A DNA stretch of 64,000 nt from Forficula auricularia (GCA_024734495.1 JALMQS010000729.1:1178001-1242000), one strand, 5' to 3'; shown: positions 9,838 to 22,084, numbered from the stretch's first letter. Program-made: numbers and translations. Notes: generated by a model not told the origin, from the letters alone.

Positions 9838-9940
9838 AGATTTTGTTGTTATTTTATATAGTTTATCTTTGTTGTTATTTTGTATAGGTCTATTTTGTTG
9901 TTATTTTTTATAGTATTATCTTTGTTGTTATTTTTAACCG
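9838..9940 (+). repeat. short tandem repeat of about 27-30 bp in LINE 3' UTR
   Basis: Three to four units of 'ttttgttgttattttatatag'-like sequence (quoted in part). A further unit is found at 10675-10700, on the other side of the inserted element. Confidence 0.6.
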
Positions 9941-10663
9941 ACTTCAAAAAAGGAGGAGGTTCTCTATTCGACTGAATTTTTTTTTTTTTTTGTGCCTATG
10001 TTACCTCATATCTCCGCCAATTGTCAACCGATTTTGAAATTTTTTTTTGCATTGGGTCCAGTCTAGCTTCCGATTGGTCCCATTTTTTTCGATTTTTTTT
10101 CATAGGTATTAGACCTTTTTTATTAGGTTTGTTTAGACCTAACCTCTTTGTTTATGAACCGATTTCGATGGTTCTTTTTTTATCCGAAAGGGGATGTCTT
10201 AGGGATGGTGTCATATTAATTTGGTCAAGTTCTGATGATATGATCACTATTAATAACATCACTAAAAAGAGAAAAATAAAAATTTTTAAGAAAAAAATAA
10301 AAACCGACTTCAAAAAATTAAATGCAACAAATAAAATACACTAAAAGGTATAAAATAATTATTATCTTATTTAGTTAAAACTAAACGACGAAATATTAAC
10401 ACGAAATTACTTTTTGAATTCGGTACCAAACAAACTATACCTATAAGCGAGCATATCCTCCAAACGTACTAAGTAAGATCCGTCGAGTGCGATTCATAAA
10501 AGGTATATGTTTGGCACCGACTTCAAAAAGTAATTTCGTGTTAATATTTCGTCGTTTAGTTGTAACTAAATAAGATAATAATTATTTTATACTTTTTAGT
10601 GTATTTTATTTGTTGCATTTAATTTTTTGAAGTCGGTTTTTATTTTTTTCTTAAAAATTTTTA
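9937..10663 (+). mobile_element. dispersed element with 'accgacttcaaaaaagg' end, copy 1
   Basis: It starts 'aaccgacttcaaaaaagg' and contains a long foldback (about 10300-10650) whose arms both carry 'accgacttcaaaaa' and 'cgacgaaatattaac'. A second copy in the opposite orientation spans 17222-17978. This copy interrupts the 3' region of the LINE at 9500-10835, whose repeat units lie on both sides. No transposase is encoded, so it is non-autonomous. The superfamily is not settled by the sequence. Confidence 0.75.
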
Positions 10664-10835
10664 TGTATAGGTCTATTTTGTTGTTATTTTATAAAATTTA
10701 TCTTGTTATTTTATTTGTCCTTAGACTGTGATACTATTTATTTAAGACGTTTCTAGGTTGTCTTGTATTTGAGGCGCTAATAACCCTTGTCGTTGATGCG
10801 CCCTAAAACACCTATATAATAATAATTATCTATTT
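10664..10835 (+). repeat. LINE 3' tail resumed
   Basis: The 'tgttgttatttta' units resume, followed by 'tgatgcgccctaaaacacc' and an (ATA)n-like end. This is the kind of 3' terminus found in I/R1-like LINEs. It belongs with the fragment at 9500-9936. Confidence 0.55.
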
Positions 10836-11586
10836 ATTGAATATTATTCTTACAACAATAATGTTTTAACAATGAAAACGTTTATAACGAGGGGTTATCA
10901 GTAAAAAAGAGACACATTATGACAGCATGTTGACGTCAAACACCACGGGACTAAAATATCTACAGTAGAAATCTTTCTGGCACGCGTAGTGGATTCACAT
11001 TTTAGTTATTTTAAAGGATTTGTATGCCGCTATTGTAAATTTAAAAATAACAGCAGAAGCGAAAGAGGAAGGCTCCGTAAAAGGAGTGAAAACCAAGATA
11101 ATATGAAAAACATATTATATTTCTACTAGTGATAATAATTTTGTCTCCTTTCTTATTAAATCAGAATTTTATAGTGGTTTTTTTTTCAAATATTTGTCAA
11201 CATTTTGAAAGGGTTACTTTTATATATTAATTCTTTTTTACACGGTTTCCCGGTGATTGTTTTCTAGATTCCCTCTTTGGTATTATAAGTCTAGTGATTA
11301 CAAATCTTTTGAGCTTTCAAATCCGCTGTAGTTTCTCTGGGTGCCGAGATATGCTTGCCCAAATGACGGGAGCAGTGGCGGAATTAACGGTGGGCGGAGT
11401 GAGCGGGCGCCCGGAACCCATGAACCAAGAGGACCCCACAGAATCCCTAGCCAAGATATTAAAATATTATTCTAGACATGTGATTTGAAAAATGAATACA
11501 TAATTTAGGCAGACCACTGCTTGTTAAAACTAAGGTCAGGATAAGTTACTGGGTATAACGAGTACATTTAAACTACAAATAAATAT
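10836..11586. other. no gene seen
   Basis: Mixed AT-rich sequence with one 64-codon open frame (11294-11488) that I do not recognise. Confidence 0.45.
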
Positions 11587-12215
11587 TTTAATTTTTTTTT
11601 ATTGATAATGATGAGAGAAGGAGTTACACCAAAAAGGTGCAACCCCTAAAGGCCTGGGTTGGCCCCTCCATCGCGAAAAGAAGAAGTGTTTTTATGGGCT
11701 GGGTAGGGGTCGAAGGTATCTGTGGATACGGGTCTTAAACAGCTGAAGGTTATAAGGCGCGGAGAAGACAGTGGATGGGAGCGAGTTTCAGTCTCTGGAG
11801 GTCATAGGAATAAAAGAGTTGGGGAAAGGGCTTGTTCGATTTTTATCCAATTTGACAGCGAAGGGGTGCTGAGCGTTCGAAAAACGCGTGTTTTAGGAGG
11901 GATAATTGATTTCAGCTGGACTGAACAGACACCATGTAGTACAAGGAAAGGGCAGAAACGTTTCTTCGGTGAGCCAGGGGGTCGAGTGAGTTAGTTAGGG
12001 CCGGGTCTCCTATTAGTTTAATTGCTCGCTTCTGAATTGCATCCAGTGTGGCAAGAGAATGCTTGGAGACCCCTCTCCAGAGATGAGAGCCATATTCGAG
12101 ACAGGGACGAATTTGAGCCTTATACAGTGTAAGAAGTTGACTGGGGGTATTGTAGCGTCTAGACCTAAATAGGAGACCAAGCTTGCGCGCTGCGGCTTTA
12201 ATAATATTGTCATCG
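11587..12215 (-). pseudogene. Jockey-type LINE 3' end, degenerate
   Basis: It is colinear with the LINE at 39805-40740: poly-T (the - strand poly-A tail) at about 11588-11600, the 3' UTR, then the end of the reverse transcriptase ORF. The ORF is broken by frameshifts; fragments show the LGLDA.., the HWMQFR-equivalent and the thumb region. The 5' end is cut off at about 12215, as is usual for 5'-truncated LINE insertions. Confidence 0.85.
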
Positions 12216-13974
12216 AATTTTTTTCCGAAAATAAAAAATTAAATCATTTTGATTTGGAAATTTTATTATCAAATTAAAAACGCCCAGCAGGCTTTAGCTT
12301 GCATTCCTAGCGAGGAAATTTTATTAGAAAAAATAAATTATAAATTTTATTAAAAACAAATTTCGTATGAATTGATTTTCTAAAATGAACACCCCATAAT
12401 AAATATCTGTTAATTTTTATTTATTTGATTAAAAAAATGTAACTAATAAAATAAATTCATTTATATGATTATTTAATGAAAAAAATGTAGGTTTTCGATA
12501 AATTTTTTTTTTCCTTAAAATCAAATGAAAAGAATTTACCGAAATTTCGAAAAAATAATTCCCTTATTTCATTGAAAATATTTTAAAAATAATTAAAGAT
12601 AAAAATATTTAAAAAATAATATATTCTCTAAAATGCAATTGGGGTAGAATGTCTCACCCGGCTATAGGAAGAAAAGGGTGCGAAATATAAGTTGGGCACT
12701 TTTATAATAATCCCGAATACATGTCGAGACAAGTCCATATCCATTGGAGACATTGAAACAAGCTCAGACACGAAACAAAGAATATTCTATTAATCAAGTA
12801 TAGTAGAGTTTTGTCAATAGAGTCTATTTCTCCTTACCACAAGCTAACTATTTTATTACTAATAATAAAATTGCATGCAAAGTCTTTATATAGAGTTTAC
12901 GCAAAGCATAGCATTCAAATTCATCTAATTTCGTAGATTTCCCAGAAAGGACCCATATACAAGCTGAATTCAAAGGCGACTTCTACATCCAATAAATTTT
13001 GAAAAATGTATAAAACTTGATCTATATAAGATCTGAATTACGAGAGAAGTTCATGGGTTCCTGATCGTTATTACCTTCACTTTGGGTGTTTCTCTTTATA
13101 CAAATAAATGAATTAAAACACATAACATTCAATGCAAAACTTTATTCATAATATTACAGTATGTCATTGGTCTTTTTATAGAGTATTTCAATTTTATCTA
13201 TCGTTTCCATATCAGGATTTTATTTATTTATTTTCATATACTAAATTACTATACAATAAATTTTATTAAGTATTTTAACTTCTGTTTCATTATAATACAA
13301 TAATAATTCTATTTCATTAGATATTTTACGCGCACTGTATCATTTTGTCAGCAAAGTACGAAATGGAATCTTACATTAATTTCTTTTAATTATCAACAAG
13401 ATTATATCATTGCTTTTAAAATATTAAGATTACGATCAGAACAAAGGTGAAGGATATAAAGAATTTATTATAAATTACTATCTTTTGACTTAAGTCATGA
13501 TAACCTTCAGTAAATTATTTTATTAAAAATATTTTTTTCTTCATTTCATTTTTCTCTTTAAATGAATTTCAACTGTTCGGAATATATATTGTAAAGAAAG
13601 AATGGCATTGAAAAGTAAAAGTATTCTTAAGGAGTGACATAATAAAAAAGCTATGTAAAAGAAAGTGAAGAAATAATAAGCCATTCAAGTGCAACGCTAA
13701 ACGATTATCGAGATTAGAATAAATAAAGAAATGACTCCACTCATATATATACCTATACATATATCTTATTAAACAAAATAAGTTTAAAGAAGCCCATCGA
13801 GAGAGCCGGAGTATTGAATTCAGTCGAAAATTTTCATTTTTTTTGAAGTGAAACTTCTTTAGCGACGTTTCTGTTTTGAAATTTTTGTTACAATAAAGGG
13901 GAAAGGACTCAATGGAGGGGAAATAAGATAGAGGAAAGGAAGAATGTGTCAGTCTGAAGAAAGTCTATTTTGGA
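12216..13974. other. no gene seen
   Basis: Long AT-rich stretch with only chance open frames up to 63 codons. Nothing recognised. Confidence 0.5.
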
Positions 13975-14822
13975 GAGGAGGGTTTGTTAACTCTTCTTTC
14001 CATTTAGAGATAGAAAAAGCCAGAGTTGGTTTTGAAATTAGGCTAGAATAAGGAAATCTCTACGTTTCTAAGTTAAATATTTTGTTTATTTTTAAAATAT
14101 TTTTTTTTTAGAAAATACCCCTGGTTGAAAGGGCTAGTCAATCCAGGGTTGGGACTAGAAGTATAGGTGTTGAAACCAGTGGTGGTTTTTGTTATGAGGA
14201 TGATTCAGATGGTTATTTAGATTATAAGGATTTAGGGAAGAATGATATTAATTTAAATAGGTCTGGTTCCTACAAGTTAGTTAATTCAGAAATTAATATC
14301 TAGGTTTGCATTCATTTGTAGGGTTTGGCATTGATTTGTGTAACAGTCTATTTTTGAGATTATATTGCTCTGTCTGATTAAATGAATTGTAAATTTTGTC
14401 AAGTCCTAAAGTCCTAGAGTTGTACAAAATTTTATTTAGTTCTCACCAGAAGAGATTAGCTGAGGTAGAGAGAGGTCATACCATAGATAAAAGAAAATAT
14501 ATATATATGATCATACTATACTTGTTAAGTTTTGACCAGGTTTCCTTAACAACTTATGGCAAATGCCGGGATGCCTGATGCGTCGCTTGCTCCTGGAATT
14601 GAGTTTTTGCGCGGAATCTTTAAATTACTTTTTGTCTTTTGATGGAAATCTATGGTCATGTTATTTTTTAATGAGATACATTTCTATTTTTTTTTTTTAT
14701 TTTTTTTTTTATTGTACTTGTTTCTTATTTGTTAAATTGTTGTAGTTAATTTGAATTGATGTTTGGAGGACCTAGCCACCCTCTAAGCAAGTCGAGGAAT
14801 AAAGATTTATTTATTTATTTAT
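13975..14822 (+). repeat. interspersed repeat family B, copy 1 (retroelement 3' end)
   Basis: It is closely matched by 61440-62270, and its 3' half by 23335-23725. Each copy ends 'aataaagatttatttattt', a polyadenylation-like signal followed by a TTTA repeat, typical of some LINE 3' ends. At about 14128-14301 an open frame of nearly 60 codons ends in a stop. It has an acidic core ([17 protein letters not shown]) and follows a poly-T/AG acceptor-like sequence. The second copy encodes nearly the same peptide with substitutions. No reverse transcriptase is left in any copy. Confidence 0.65.
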
Positions 14823-15924
14823 TTACAGTAATCTAATTGAGTGTCAGCGCATGCCTAATATTGTGCCCAATCAAGCTGTATTAAATATTTTGTTTTTGTT
14901 TTTGCCTATTCTTGTTTAGAAATGTCTGAAAGGTGGAGAAAAATCATTTCAAAGAATTAAATATTTCCAAAACGAATTGTTGGACTTTCAAGAGAGGAAC
15001 TATCACTTCAAAAATACAGAAGTCAAAAATAAATGTATGACATATTTATACACTATGAGTAAAAAATAAATAAAAATTTCTGGGCTGCCCCCCCCACCCC
15101 CCCCAGTGGATTCTCGTGATTTGTTTTAATATAGTTTTATTATGATATTATTGAGAATTTTCCCTATAGTCAATAAATATTGAAATCAATTTTATGAATT
15201 AATAATAGCTGAGCAGATTTTTAAAAATTCATTTCTTTCTGAGCTATTAATAAATAATTGTTTCTATTGATTCTAGTTCAGTTCAGTTGAGTAGTTGGGT
15301 TTCTAATTATCACCAATATATTATTCTGGCATTTATAATTTACCTGATAACTTATTTGATGTTCTTGGCATAATTGAAATTAGTTAGCCTGATTTAATGG
15401 TTCGTCGTTGGCTATTATACATAGTATTTCTGCACTAAAAGGAATATTAATATTAATACGGGTACGCTATTCTGAACTCGAGAGACTAAGTTTGCGAAAA
15501 AGTTCGACCTATTATATTTTTAATGATATGAATACCCGATCTATATGAGAGAAATAGAAAATTTACATTCTAGAATGAAAAATAAATAAAATTGGAAATT
15601 AGAGTCATCAAAAATGAATGTTAACAGGTAAAAGATAAATCATTAAATGCTAAAGTTTAGCAAAGAATTAGTGAACAGAAGAGAAGGCCAGTGTTTAACA
15701 GCACCCCATGGTCAGAGACCAAAATATTTTAATTTTCAATTAGAGGGAAAAGTGAAAGCTTTTCCATGTTGCTGTCAGCAAATTTTAGTGACAATTTTTA
15801 GTCAATGAAAGGTTTGAGGTAGAAAGTTAAAACTTGACAAATAAATGCACTTGATTATTAAACAGATGTACCAAATTTTAGCTTGTTAGCAGCAATCGGT
15901 AGCCACATATAACATTTCAATTAT
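14823..15924. other. no gene seen
   Basis: AT-rich, with a C-rich run at 15089-15110. No coding sequence recognised. Confidence 0.45.
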
Positions 15925-16480
15925 TATTTTCACATTTATATTCTATAGAATATAATGTGAAGTATTGCCTGTCTGGGTCCTGACACTTTGAGAGCTTCAT
16001 CTCAAATATGAAAATAGTTAATTTTATTATTTCTAAGTGTATGGAATCGATGCCCTTAATAGTTCGAAACCAAATTTAGGACATAAAACCTGATATTGGG
16101 GTCCCCAGAGGCCAAAAAGGAGCAAAAAATCCATTGGCCATTGCGTATGTGTGTACTATATGTAGTCCCCTGCGTTTCGCAACCATAAGTCTCAGAGCTA
16201 CGAAATTCGAAACTTGAGCTTAATATAGGCTAGAAGGAGTGCAGCAAGCTTTTGGTTTAAATCGAAACAACGGAAGTTGACATTTACATAAAAGATTTTT
16301 CGTTTTTTTTTTCTCAAATAAGGCACTAACGATTTTTTTTTTTTTTTTGTGTACTTATCAACTGTCAAGAGTTATTAGTCATGTATAAATTTTAATCGGA
16401 TTGAAATAAAAGAAGAGGGTGTAAGTTCGGAGTGTCGCGATGATTTCAAATAAGTGAGAATATGAAAGTCGTATGGTGAC
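15925..16480 (+). repeat. interspersed repeat family A, copy 2
   Basis: The inverted counterpart of 1130-1722, beginning with the same palindromic 'attctatagaat' terminus and sharing the 'ggtccccagaggcc' and 'gcaaccataagtctcagag' blocks. Confidence 0.7.
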
Positions 16481-16659
16481 CACAACAGTTATTTTTTTCT
16501 GCATTTTTGAAATGCAAGTTCTGAAACTAGAAAATCTAATCAATTTTTCTTTTGTAAATACAAACATTTCTGCATCAGAACGAAATTTATATGACTTTCC
16601 TTTCTTGAATTAGTGGAGGAATCGTAATCCAAACACACATACATACACAAGGACATACA

Positions 16660-16910
16660 TTCATTCTATCCTTCACACTTTCGCGGCACATAAGCCATTG
16701 GACTCACTCCAGCCACACAAAGAGAGGAAAATATTTTAATGCTCCAAAATGGACAACCGAGAACTCTTATTCCAAAAAGAAAAGCCACTGGATTTAAATT
16801 CGATGGATTATTCTCAGTTGTCCATTTTGGAAGGATTATTTTCCTCTGTTCGTGTGTCTGGAGTGAGTCCCAGGCTTGCGTGTCACGAAAGTGTGAGGGA
16901 TGAACGGGTT
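16660..16910. repeat. foldback element
   Basis: Arms of about 95 bases pair with some mismatches: 'cactttcgcggcac', 'ggactcactcca' and 'ccaaaatggacaac' on the left are answered by their complements at 16790-16905. The 80-codon open frame at 16749 reads through one arm and is not a gene. Confidence 0.7.
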
Positions 16911-17221
16911 TGTATTTTTACAAATTTAATAAAATTTAATTTACTCATTTGTTATTTTGATATTTCAATTATGTACTCTTTATATTTATAACGTTAATCA
17001 TGTTAAATATATTTTTTTTATTATGTATTAAAAAGATTGATAAAATTTATTTTATTTATTTATTATTTTAATATTTGATAGGTACTTTTTGTCTTAATTA
17101 GGTAAATATATTCAAATACATATAGATTAAGAAAAAATTAAAACTAACGTTTAAAAGTTAATTTGACTAAAACATATAGATATTATATATAATATAGTTG
17201 TGCAAATATCAAAAAGGTTCA

Positions 17222-17978
17222 TAAATAATTTTCAAGAAAAAAATAAAACCGGCTTCAAAAAATTAAATGCAACAAATAAAATACACTAAAAGGTATAAAA
17301 TAACTATTATCTTATTTAGTTACAACTAAACGATGAAATATTAACATGAAATTACTTTTTGAAGTAGGTACCAAACAAACTATACCTATAAGCGAGCGTA
17401 TCCGCCAAACGTACTAAGTAAGATCCGTCGAGTGCGATTCATAAAAGGTATATGTTTGGTACCGACTTCAAAAAGTAATTTCATGTTAATATTTCGTCGT
17501 TTAGTTGTAACTATATAAGATAATAGTTATTTTATACCTTTTAGTGTATTTTATTTGTTGCATTTAATTTTTTGAAGTCGGCTTTATTTTTTTCTTAAAA
17601 ATTATTTTTATTTTTCTCTTTTTAGTGATGTTATTAATAGTGATCATATCATCAGAACTTGACCAAATTAATATGACACTATCCCTAAAATATCCCCTTT
17701 CGAATAAAAAAATCGAAAATCATCGAAATCGGTTCATAAACAAAGAAGTTAGGCCTAAACAAACCTAACAAAAAATACCTATACACCTAATACCTAATAT
17801 CTACCTATATACCTAATACCTATGAAAAAAATAGGACTAATCGGAAGGTAGACTGAACCCAATGCATTTTTTTTCAAAATCGGTTCACAATTGGCGGAGA
17901 TATGAGGTAGCATGGGCACAAAAAAAAAAAAAAATCAGTCGAATAGAGAACCTCCTCCTTTTTTGAAGTCGGTTAAAA
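17222..17978 (-). mobile_element. dispersed element with 'accgacttcaaaaaagg' end, copy 2
   Basis: The reverse-oriented copy of 9937-10663, with the same foldback core and the same terminal sequence (17958-17975 reads as its complement). The two copies differ by scattered substitutions and small indels. Confidence 0.75.
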
Positions 17979-18005
17979 AATCATAATTAAGCCTAGATTT
18001 CACAT

Positions 18006-18160
18006 GTTGGAATTTTGGCTGTCGGGATTTTGGGTTGTCGGAATTTTTGTCGGGATTTTGGATTGTCGGGATTTTGAACTTTCAGGATTTTGGGTTTCGG
18101 GATTTTGGGTTGTCGGAATTTTGAATTTTCAGGATTTTGGCTGTCGGGATTTTGGGTGCC
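18006..18160 (+). repeat. minisatellite, unit about 16-20 bp
   Basis: Eight to nine units of 'tgtcgggattttgggt' and close variants. Variation among units (aactttcag, gaattttcag) shows independent decay. Confidence 0.85.
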
Positions 18161-18280
18161 ACCCATAATGAATGTATGTTTGTGTTTATTAATGTGTGTT
18201 TGGATTACGATTCCTGCTCTAATTCAAGAAGGAAAAGCTACTTATATAAAGTCCGTTCTGATACAGAAATGTTTGTATTG

Positions 18281-19070
18281 TGTGTAGTGTAGTGTAGTTT
18301 TCCAAAATCCATGAAAAAGATTCCTTTCAATTGATTGGAATCTTTTTCATACCCGAGAAATTCATAAAATTATAATTTATTGATATTTCTGTTTTCCTTC
18401 GAGAACAGAACCATATACACCCAATCAAAATATTATTGTATTTAACCTACTATTCCATTTCTTTCAAATATATTCATAAAAATATTAGAATGATTCATCT
18501 TGTCTCAAATTAGAAATGATTCAATGGATTTTATTGTGGAACGAAAATATCAAATAATTATTTTCATACAATTTGTTATTACACAAGTAAATTTAAATAT
18601 ATCTAATCAGGTTGCCTTTTATAGTAATAAATCCTTCGTATAAGAGAAGAAAAACGAAGATAATATAAAATTTGCTTAACGACCTTAAATTGACGTGCAT
18701 CAATCAGATAAGACTCATTGTAAATATGGACGTCTAGAAGATGAATCAGAGAGTCAGTGCCCTCCAATTAAACTCTGAACCCAAGCTGGCGATTTCATTC
18801 TTCAATTATGTCTTCATTATGTTCATTCAAAATTTAATTTTTCGGAACCTATTCATTTTACATAGCAATTTATGGATATTTTCAACAATATTACTAACAG
18901 GCTTTTAACGTGACTGTTTTTACTTGACCATACAGGGTATGGTCAAGTATTGTAATCGAGCATGAAAAAAGTGGTTTTTCTCCTTCTTTTTTTCAAAATA
19001 TCTAAAAAACGGCTGAAACTATTTCGATTGAAAAAATTGAGCTAAACCATGGCATTTCGGTCTACAAAAA
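18281..19070. other. no gene seen
   Basis: AT-rich. 18300-18350 contains a short inverted repeat around 'attcctttcaattg'. No gene recognised. Confidence 0.4.
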
Positions 19071-19495
19071 AGCTCTATTAAGTGAACATCATTTTGTCAA
19101 AATGTCTGTTAGTTAGTTAGTCTGTGTGTTACCAAATTTGTAGACGAGATAGCTCAAAAACTAGTGTGAATATCGAAACCAAATTTCACACGTAGTTTTA
19201 AAATTAAGAGCTGATTAGATTTTGGTGCATATCGACCCAAAATTAAGGGGGGTCGAGGGGAGGTTAAAAATTAAAAATCTAGGTCGTTTGAGCAAACTCA
19301 ACCAAATTTTGTATACATAATCAGTGGGTCCCAAGAAGTCTAAAAATGCAAAAACTAACTGACCGAAATGGGGGGGGGCGGAGGGTCAAAAAATGAAAAT
19401 CTTTGCCATTTACCAAACTCAGCCAAATTTTGTATACATAATCAGTGGATCCCAGGAGTCTAAAAATGCAAAAACTAACCCCCCCCCCCCTTAGA
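19071..19495 (+). repeat. repeat family C ('caaactcaaccaaattttgta' units)
   Basis: Two units with 'actca.ccaaattttgta', 'tacataatcagtgg' and a poly-G or poly-C run lie at about 19285-19400 and 19400-19495. The same units recur at 37090-38450, so this is a dispersed, locally tandem family. The homopolymer runs change strand between units. Confidence 0.65.
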
Positions 19496-20027
19496 TGATT
19501 ATAAATAATTTTATTAAATATAAGTGAGGGGCCAGGTTGTATGGTAAAGTCAAGTGGATGGCCACATCAGAACACGTCAGCTTATTTACTATGGCTTAAA
19601 ATTGAATAAAAAATTTCGAAGCACGAAAAATTTCCCAAAAGCATTAAATTTTTTATCGAAAAATAGTTAATAACTCAGAATAATTCCCTAAAAAATAAAT
19701 AATAATAATGCGAAAAGACGAATTAATTATTATTCTTTTTTCTTCTAAAATCATATAGGTACTCTTTTTTGAGAATTGTGGATTACTTACTTAGGAAATA
19801 TGTATAAAGTTGAAAATCAATAAAATGTCGAATAGTTATTTGGGAAGCTCTTGAGCGATTTGAAATGAAACGAAGCTTCGTTCAGAAGGTTTTATTGATA
19901 AGTCGAACATGTGCTGAACAATCTCCAAGCTTAGACTTTCTGCCACAAAGTATTTTCAGTCTCATTCCACAAGAATTAATTATGTTAAATTATACTCCAT
20001 TATACTTATTATTATGAGTCAGGTTGG
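19496..20027. other. no gene seen
   Basis: AT-rich, nothing recognised. Confidence 0.45.
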
Positions 20028-20505
20028 CCGATTGGTTAAAGTGCATGACTTCTAATCAAGCTAGCGCGGGTTGAAGCCCGACTAGCTGCAAATATTTGAC
20101 AGGTTATATTGGTGTTTCACAAAGAGGAAATAAAAATTTAAAAAAATTAAAAATTTCTTTAATTATATTTTGGAGATTTTTTTATTTTTCTCTATACATA
20201 TTTCTGGAAAACCAGGAGGTTTAACAAAAGACGGATTTTTAATTTTTTTAATTTTTATTTCTTCTTTGTGAAATACCACTATAATCCCTTAAAAAACTCC
20301 TGTGTTTAATATGTTTCACTATAAACCCAACACCGCTTTCCCTAAATGTTATCGCAAATATTTGACCGGCTATAATCTGATTCCTTTAGGGGAAGGCAAT
20401 GGGAATCCACCCCTGTGAAAAATTTCCCCAGGAAAATTATAATGGAGAGAATACTCTCCATAGCAATCACAGACGCTCGGAATCGAGTATGGCACTTGAA
20501 GAAGA
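20028..20505 (+). repeat. tRNA-derived SINE family 2, interrupted
   Basis: The head at 20028-20098 folds like a tRNA, with A-box-like TGGCCGATTGGTTAAAG and B-box-like GGGTTGAAGCCCG. The body resumes at about 20346 and ends with 'ggcacttgaagaagaa'. Between them, 20108-20345 is an inserted segment flanked by a repeat of GCAAATATTTGAC, and it contains its own foldback of 'ttaatttttatttc' arms. Its A and B boxes are consistent with RNA polymerase III transcription. Confidence 0.75.
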
Positions 20506-20749
20506 ATACTTATTGTTTTGAAAGTATCGCTCCTTTTTGTTATGAGGGTTGTAAGATCTCAAGGAAGCTGTTTTTTACTTTATAATAAAAGAATTGTTTC
20601 GATAGGGGCTATTGTGATTATCTAGTTAATTAATGCTATACATATATGATATCCTGTAAAAGAACAAAAAAATGGAGGTAAGACAAGGTTAGTTCTCTTC
20701 AAAAGTGTATGAAATAAAACGGTAAAACAATTTAACGTTTATATAAAAT

Positions 20750-21034
20750 TTATTCAGTAATCAACAAAGGGGAAGGTTTTGATATTGGGGAGTGTAGTGG
20801 GGATGGATCAAAAAGAGTGTTTTGGAAAGTCCAGCCTGGGTCCCGTTCCGCGATGCCTTGCGTAAAATTGAATACGCCGTGTGTGGGCTGTGTGCGCTGC
20901 TCAAGATATTGAGCGCCAAATCGCCCTTTTTGTATTTGTCCAGAAAGAAAAGGGTTGGTTTCTTGCCGCTTATTAGGGCAAAGGAGCGTATAGGTTTTGT
21001 TGGTCACCAAGCGAGCGGGCGCCAAAAAAAACAT
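20750..21034 (-). CDS. unrecognised 94-codon open frame
   Basis: The region is less AT-rich than its flanks. The - strand frame has varied composition (CPNKRQETNPFLSGQ, HGVFNFTQGIAERDPG) and ends in a TGA that overlaps an AATAAA signal. An overlapping + strand frame of 77 codons (20822-21055) is also open. The - frame with its adjacent AATAAA looks more like a 3' terminal exon, but no clear splice acceptor is seen and I recognise no family. Confidence 0.25.
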   Translation of the reverse strand: MFFLAPARLVTNKTYTLLCPNKRQETNPFLSGQIQKGRFGAQYLEQRTQPTHGVFNFTQGIAERDPGWTFQNTLFDPSPLHSPISKPSPLLITE

Positions 21035-21703
21035 ATTTTGCTAAGCGCGGCTTAGCGATATTGAAGAAAAACCTTGAGTGGTTTCTGGACCTAGTAGTGA
21101 AGAACCTTTCGGGATAAAAGAGAAAAATAATTAAAGAAATGAACACGTATAGGATATGAATTTTAGCTATCAGAATATTCTTACCTTTCAGGCCCATACA
21201 ACTAGCGAATAACACTCATAGAGTAATTTTAATAGATGTTTACCTTGTGGTAGTTGTATGAATAAGAACGAGTGGGAGCATTGAAATGACAGTTGAGAGG
21301 TAAATCATAGATAAAAGATATTTTCAATTTCTAATCTCCAAATGGCAGTAGTGAGTGATTTGGGACAATATTCAAAAATAACTAAATTAAAACAGTAGAA
21401 AAAAAAACATTTTCGAGTAACTTATTAAGAAATTGAAATATTCTCATGACTAAATATAAAAGATCAGATAATTAATTATTGTCTTCAATTTCAAATAGTT
21501 TTAATGAGAACTGAATAAAAAACATTCTTTTTATACTATTGAAAAAATGAAGAAAGTGCATTGTTCATTCACTAGTGTTTGAAATGCAAATGTTTAATAA
21601 TGCAATGTAATATTGCTGCAAGATTGCTGCAATGTTCATTCCTGTCTGGGTAATGAAGTTTTAAGATCATTTTATTGTTGTAACTTTTCGATTTAATAGT
21701 TAT
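21035..21703. other. no gene seen
   Basis: AT-rich, nothing recognised. Confidence 0.45.
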
Positions 21704-22079
21704 CAAGGGCGGATCCAGGGGGAAGGGGGCGGAGGGGGCGACCGCCCCCCCCATAGAGGCCCGTGCCTGGCGGGAGTGCAACACGTGCGTCGCACGCAGA
21801 GGCCAAAAAACGGCGGCCAAATCGACATAACAATTTTTTTTATTTTAATGAACTTAAAATATGAGATATGAAATTTGTATTTTTTTAAAAAATTTTAAAA
21901 TTGAAAATAAAGTTCTATGTGTGTGTGGGGGGGAGGGGGCGTTTCTGCCCCCCCCCCCCTCGCGCTTGGACAATTCGATCGCGACACACTTTCGAGATAA
22001 AAAGTAGATCTTATATACATCGTGCACCTTATATATTTACATTCCCTCCCCCCATAAAAAATTCCTGGATCCGGCCTTG
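21704..22079. mobile_element. non-autonomous hAT element with 8-bp duplication
   Basis: The ends are CAAGGGCGGATCCAGG and, inverted, CAAGGCCGGATCCAGG. Both are flanked directly by ATAGTTAT (21696-21703 and 22080-22087). Eight-base target duplications with CA..TG ends are diagnostic of hAT-type transposition. The 376-bp interior has G and C runs and no transposase. Confidence 0.9.
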
Positions 22080-22084
22080 ATAGT

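Larger units (their letters stand above)
16566..18280. repeat. inverted repeat pair bracketing other repeats
   Basis: 16566-16660 ('tttctgcatcagaacg', 'ggaatcgtaatccaaacac') recurs inverted at about 18168-18276 ('tgtttggattacgattcc', 'gttctgatacagaaatg'). Between the two arms lie a foldback (16660-16910), a dispersed element (17222-17978) and a minisatellite (18006-18160). The arms may be the ends of one larger element that received later insertions. Confidence 0.55.

Noticed and set aside
20028..20098. Possible tRNA gene
   Set aside because: Only the A and B boxes are tRNA-like; the acceptor stem does not close and a SINE body follows.
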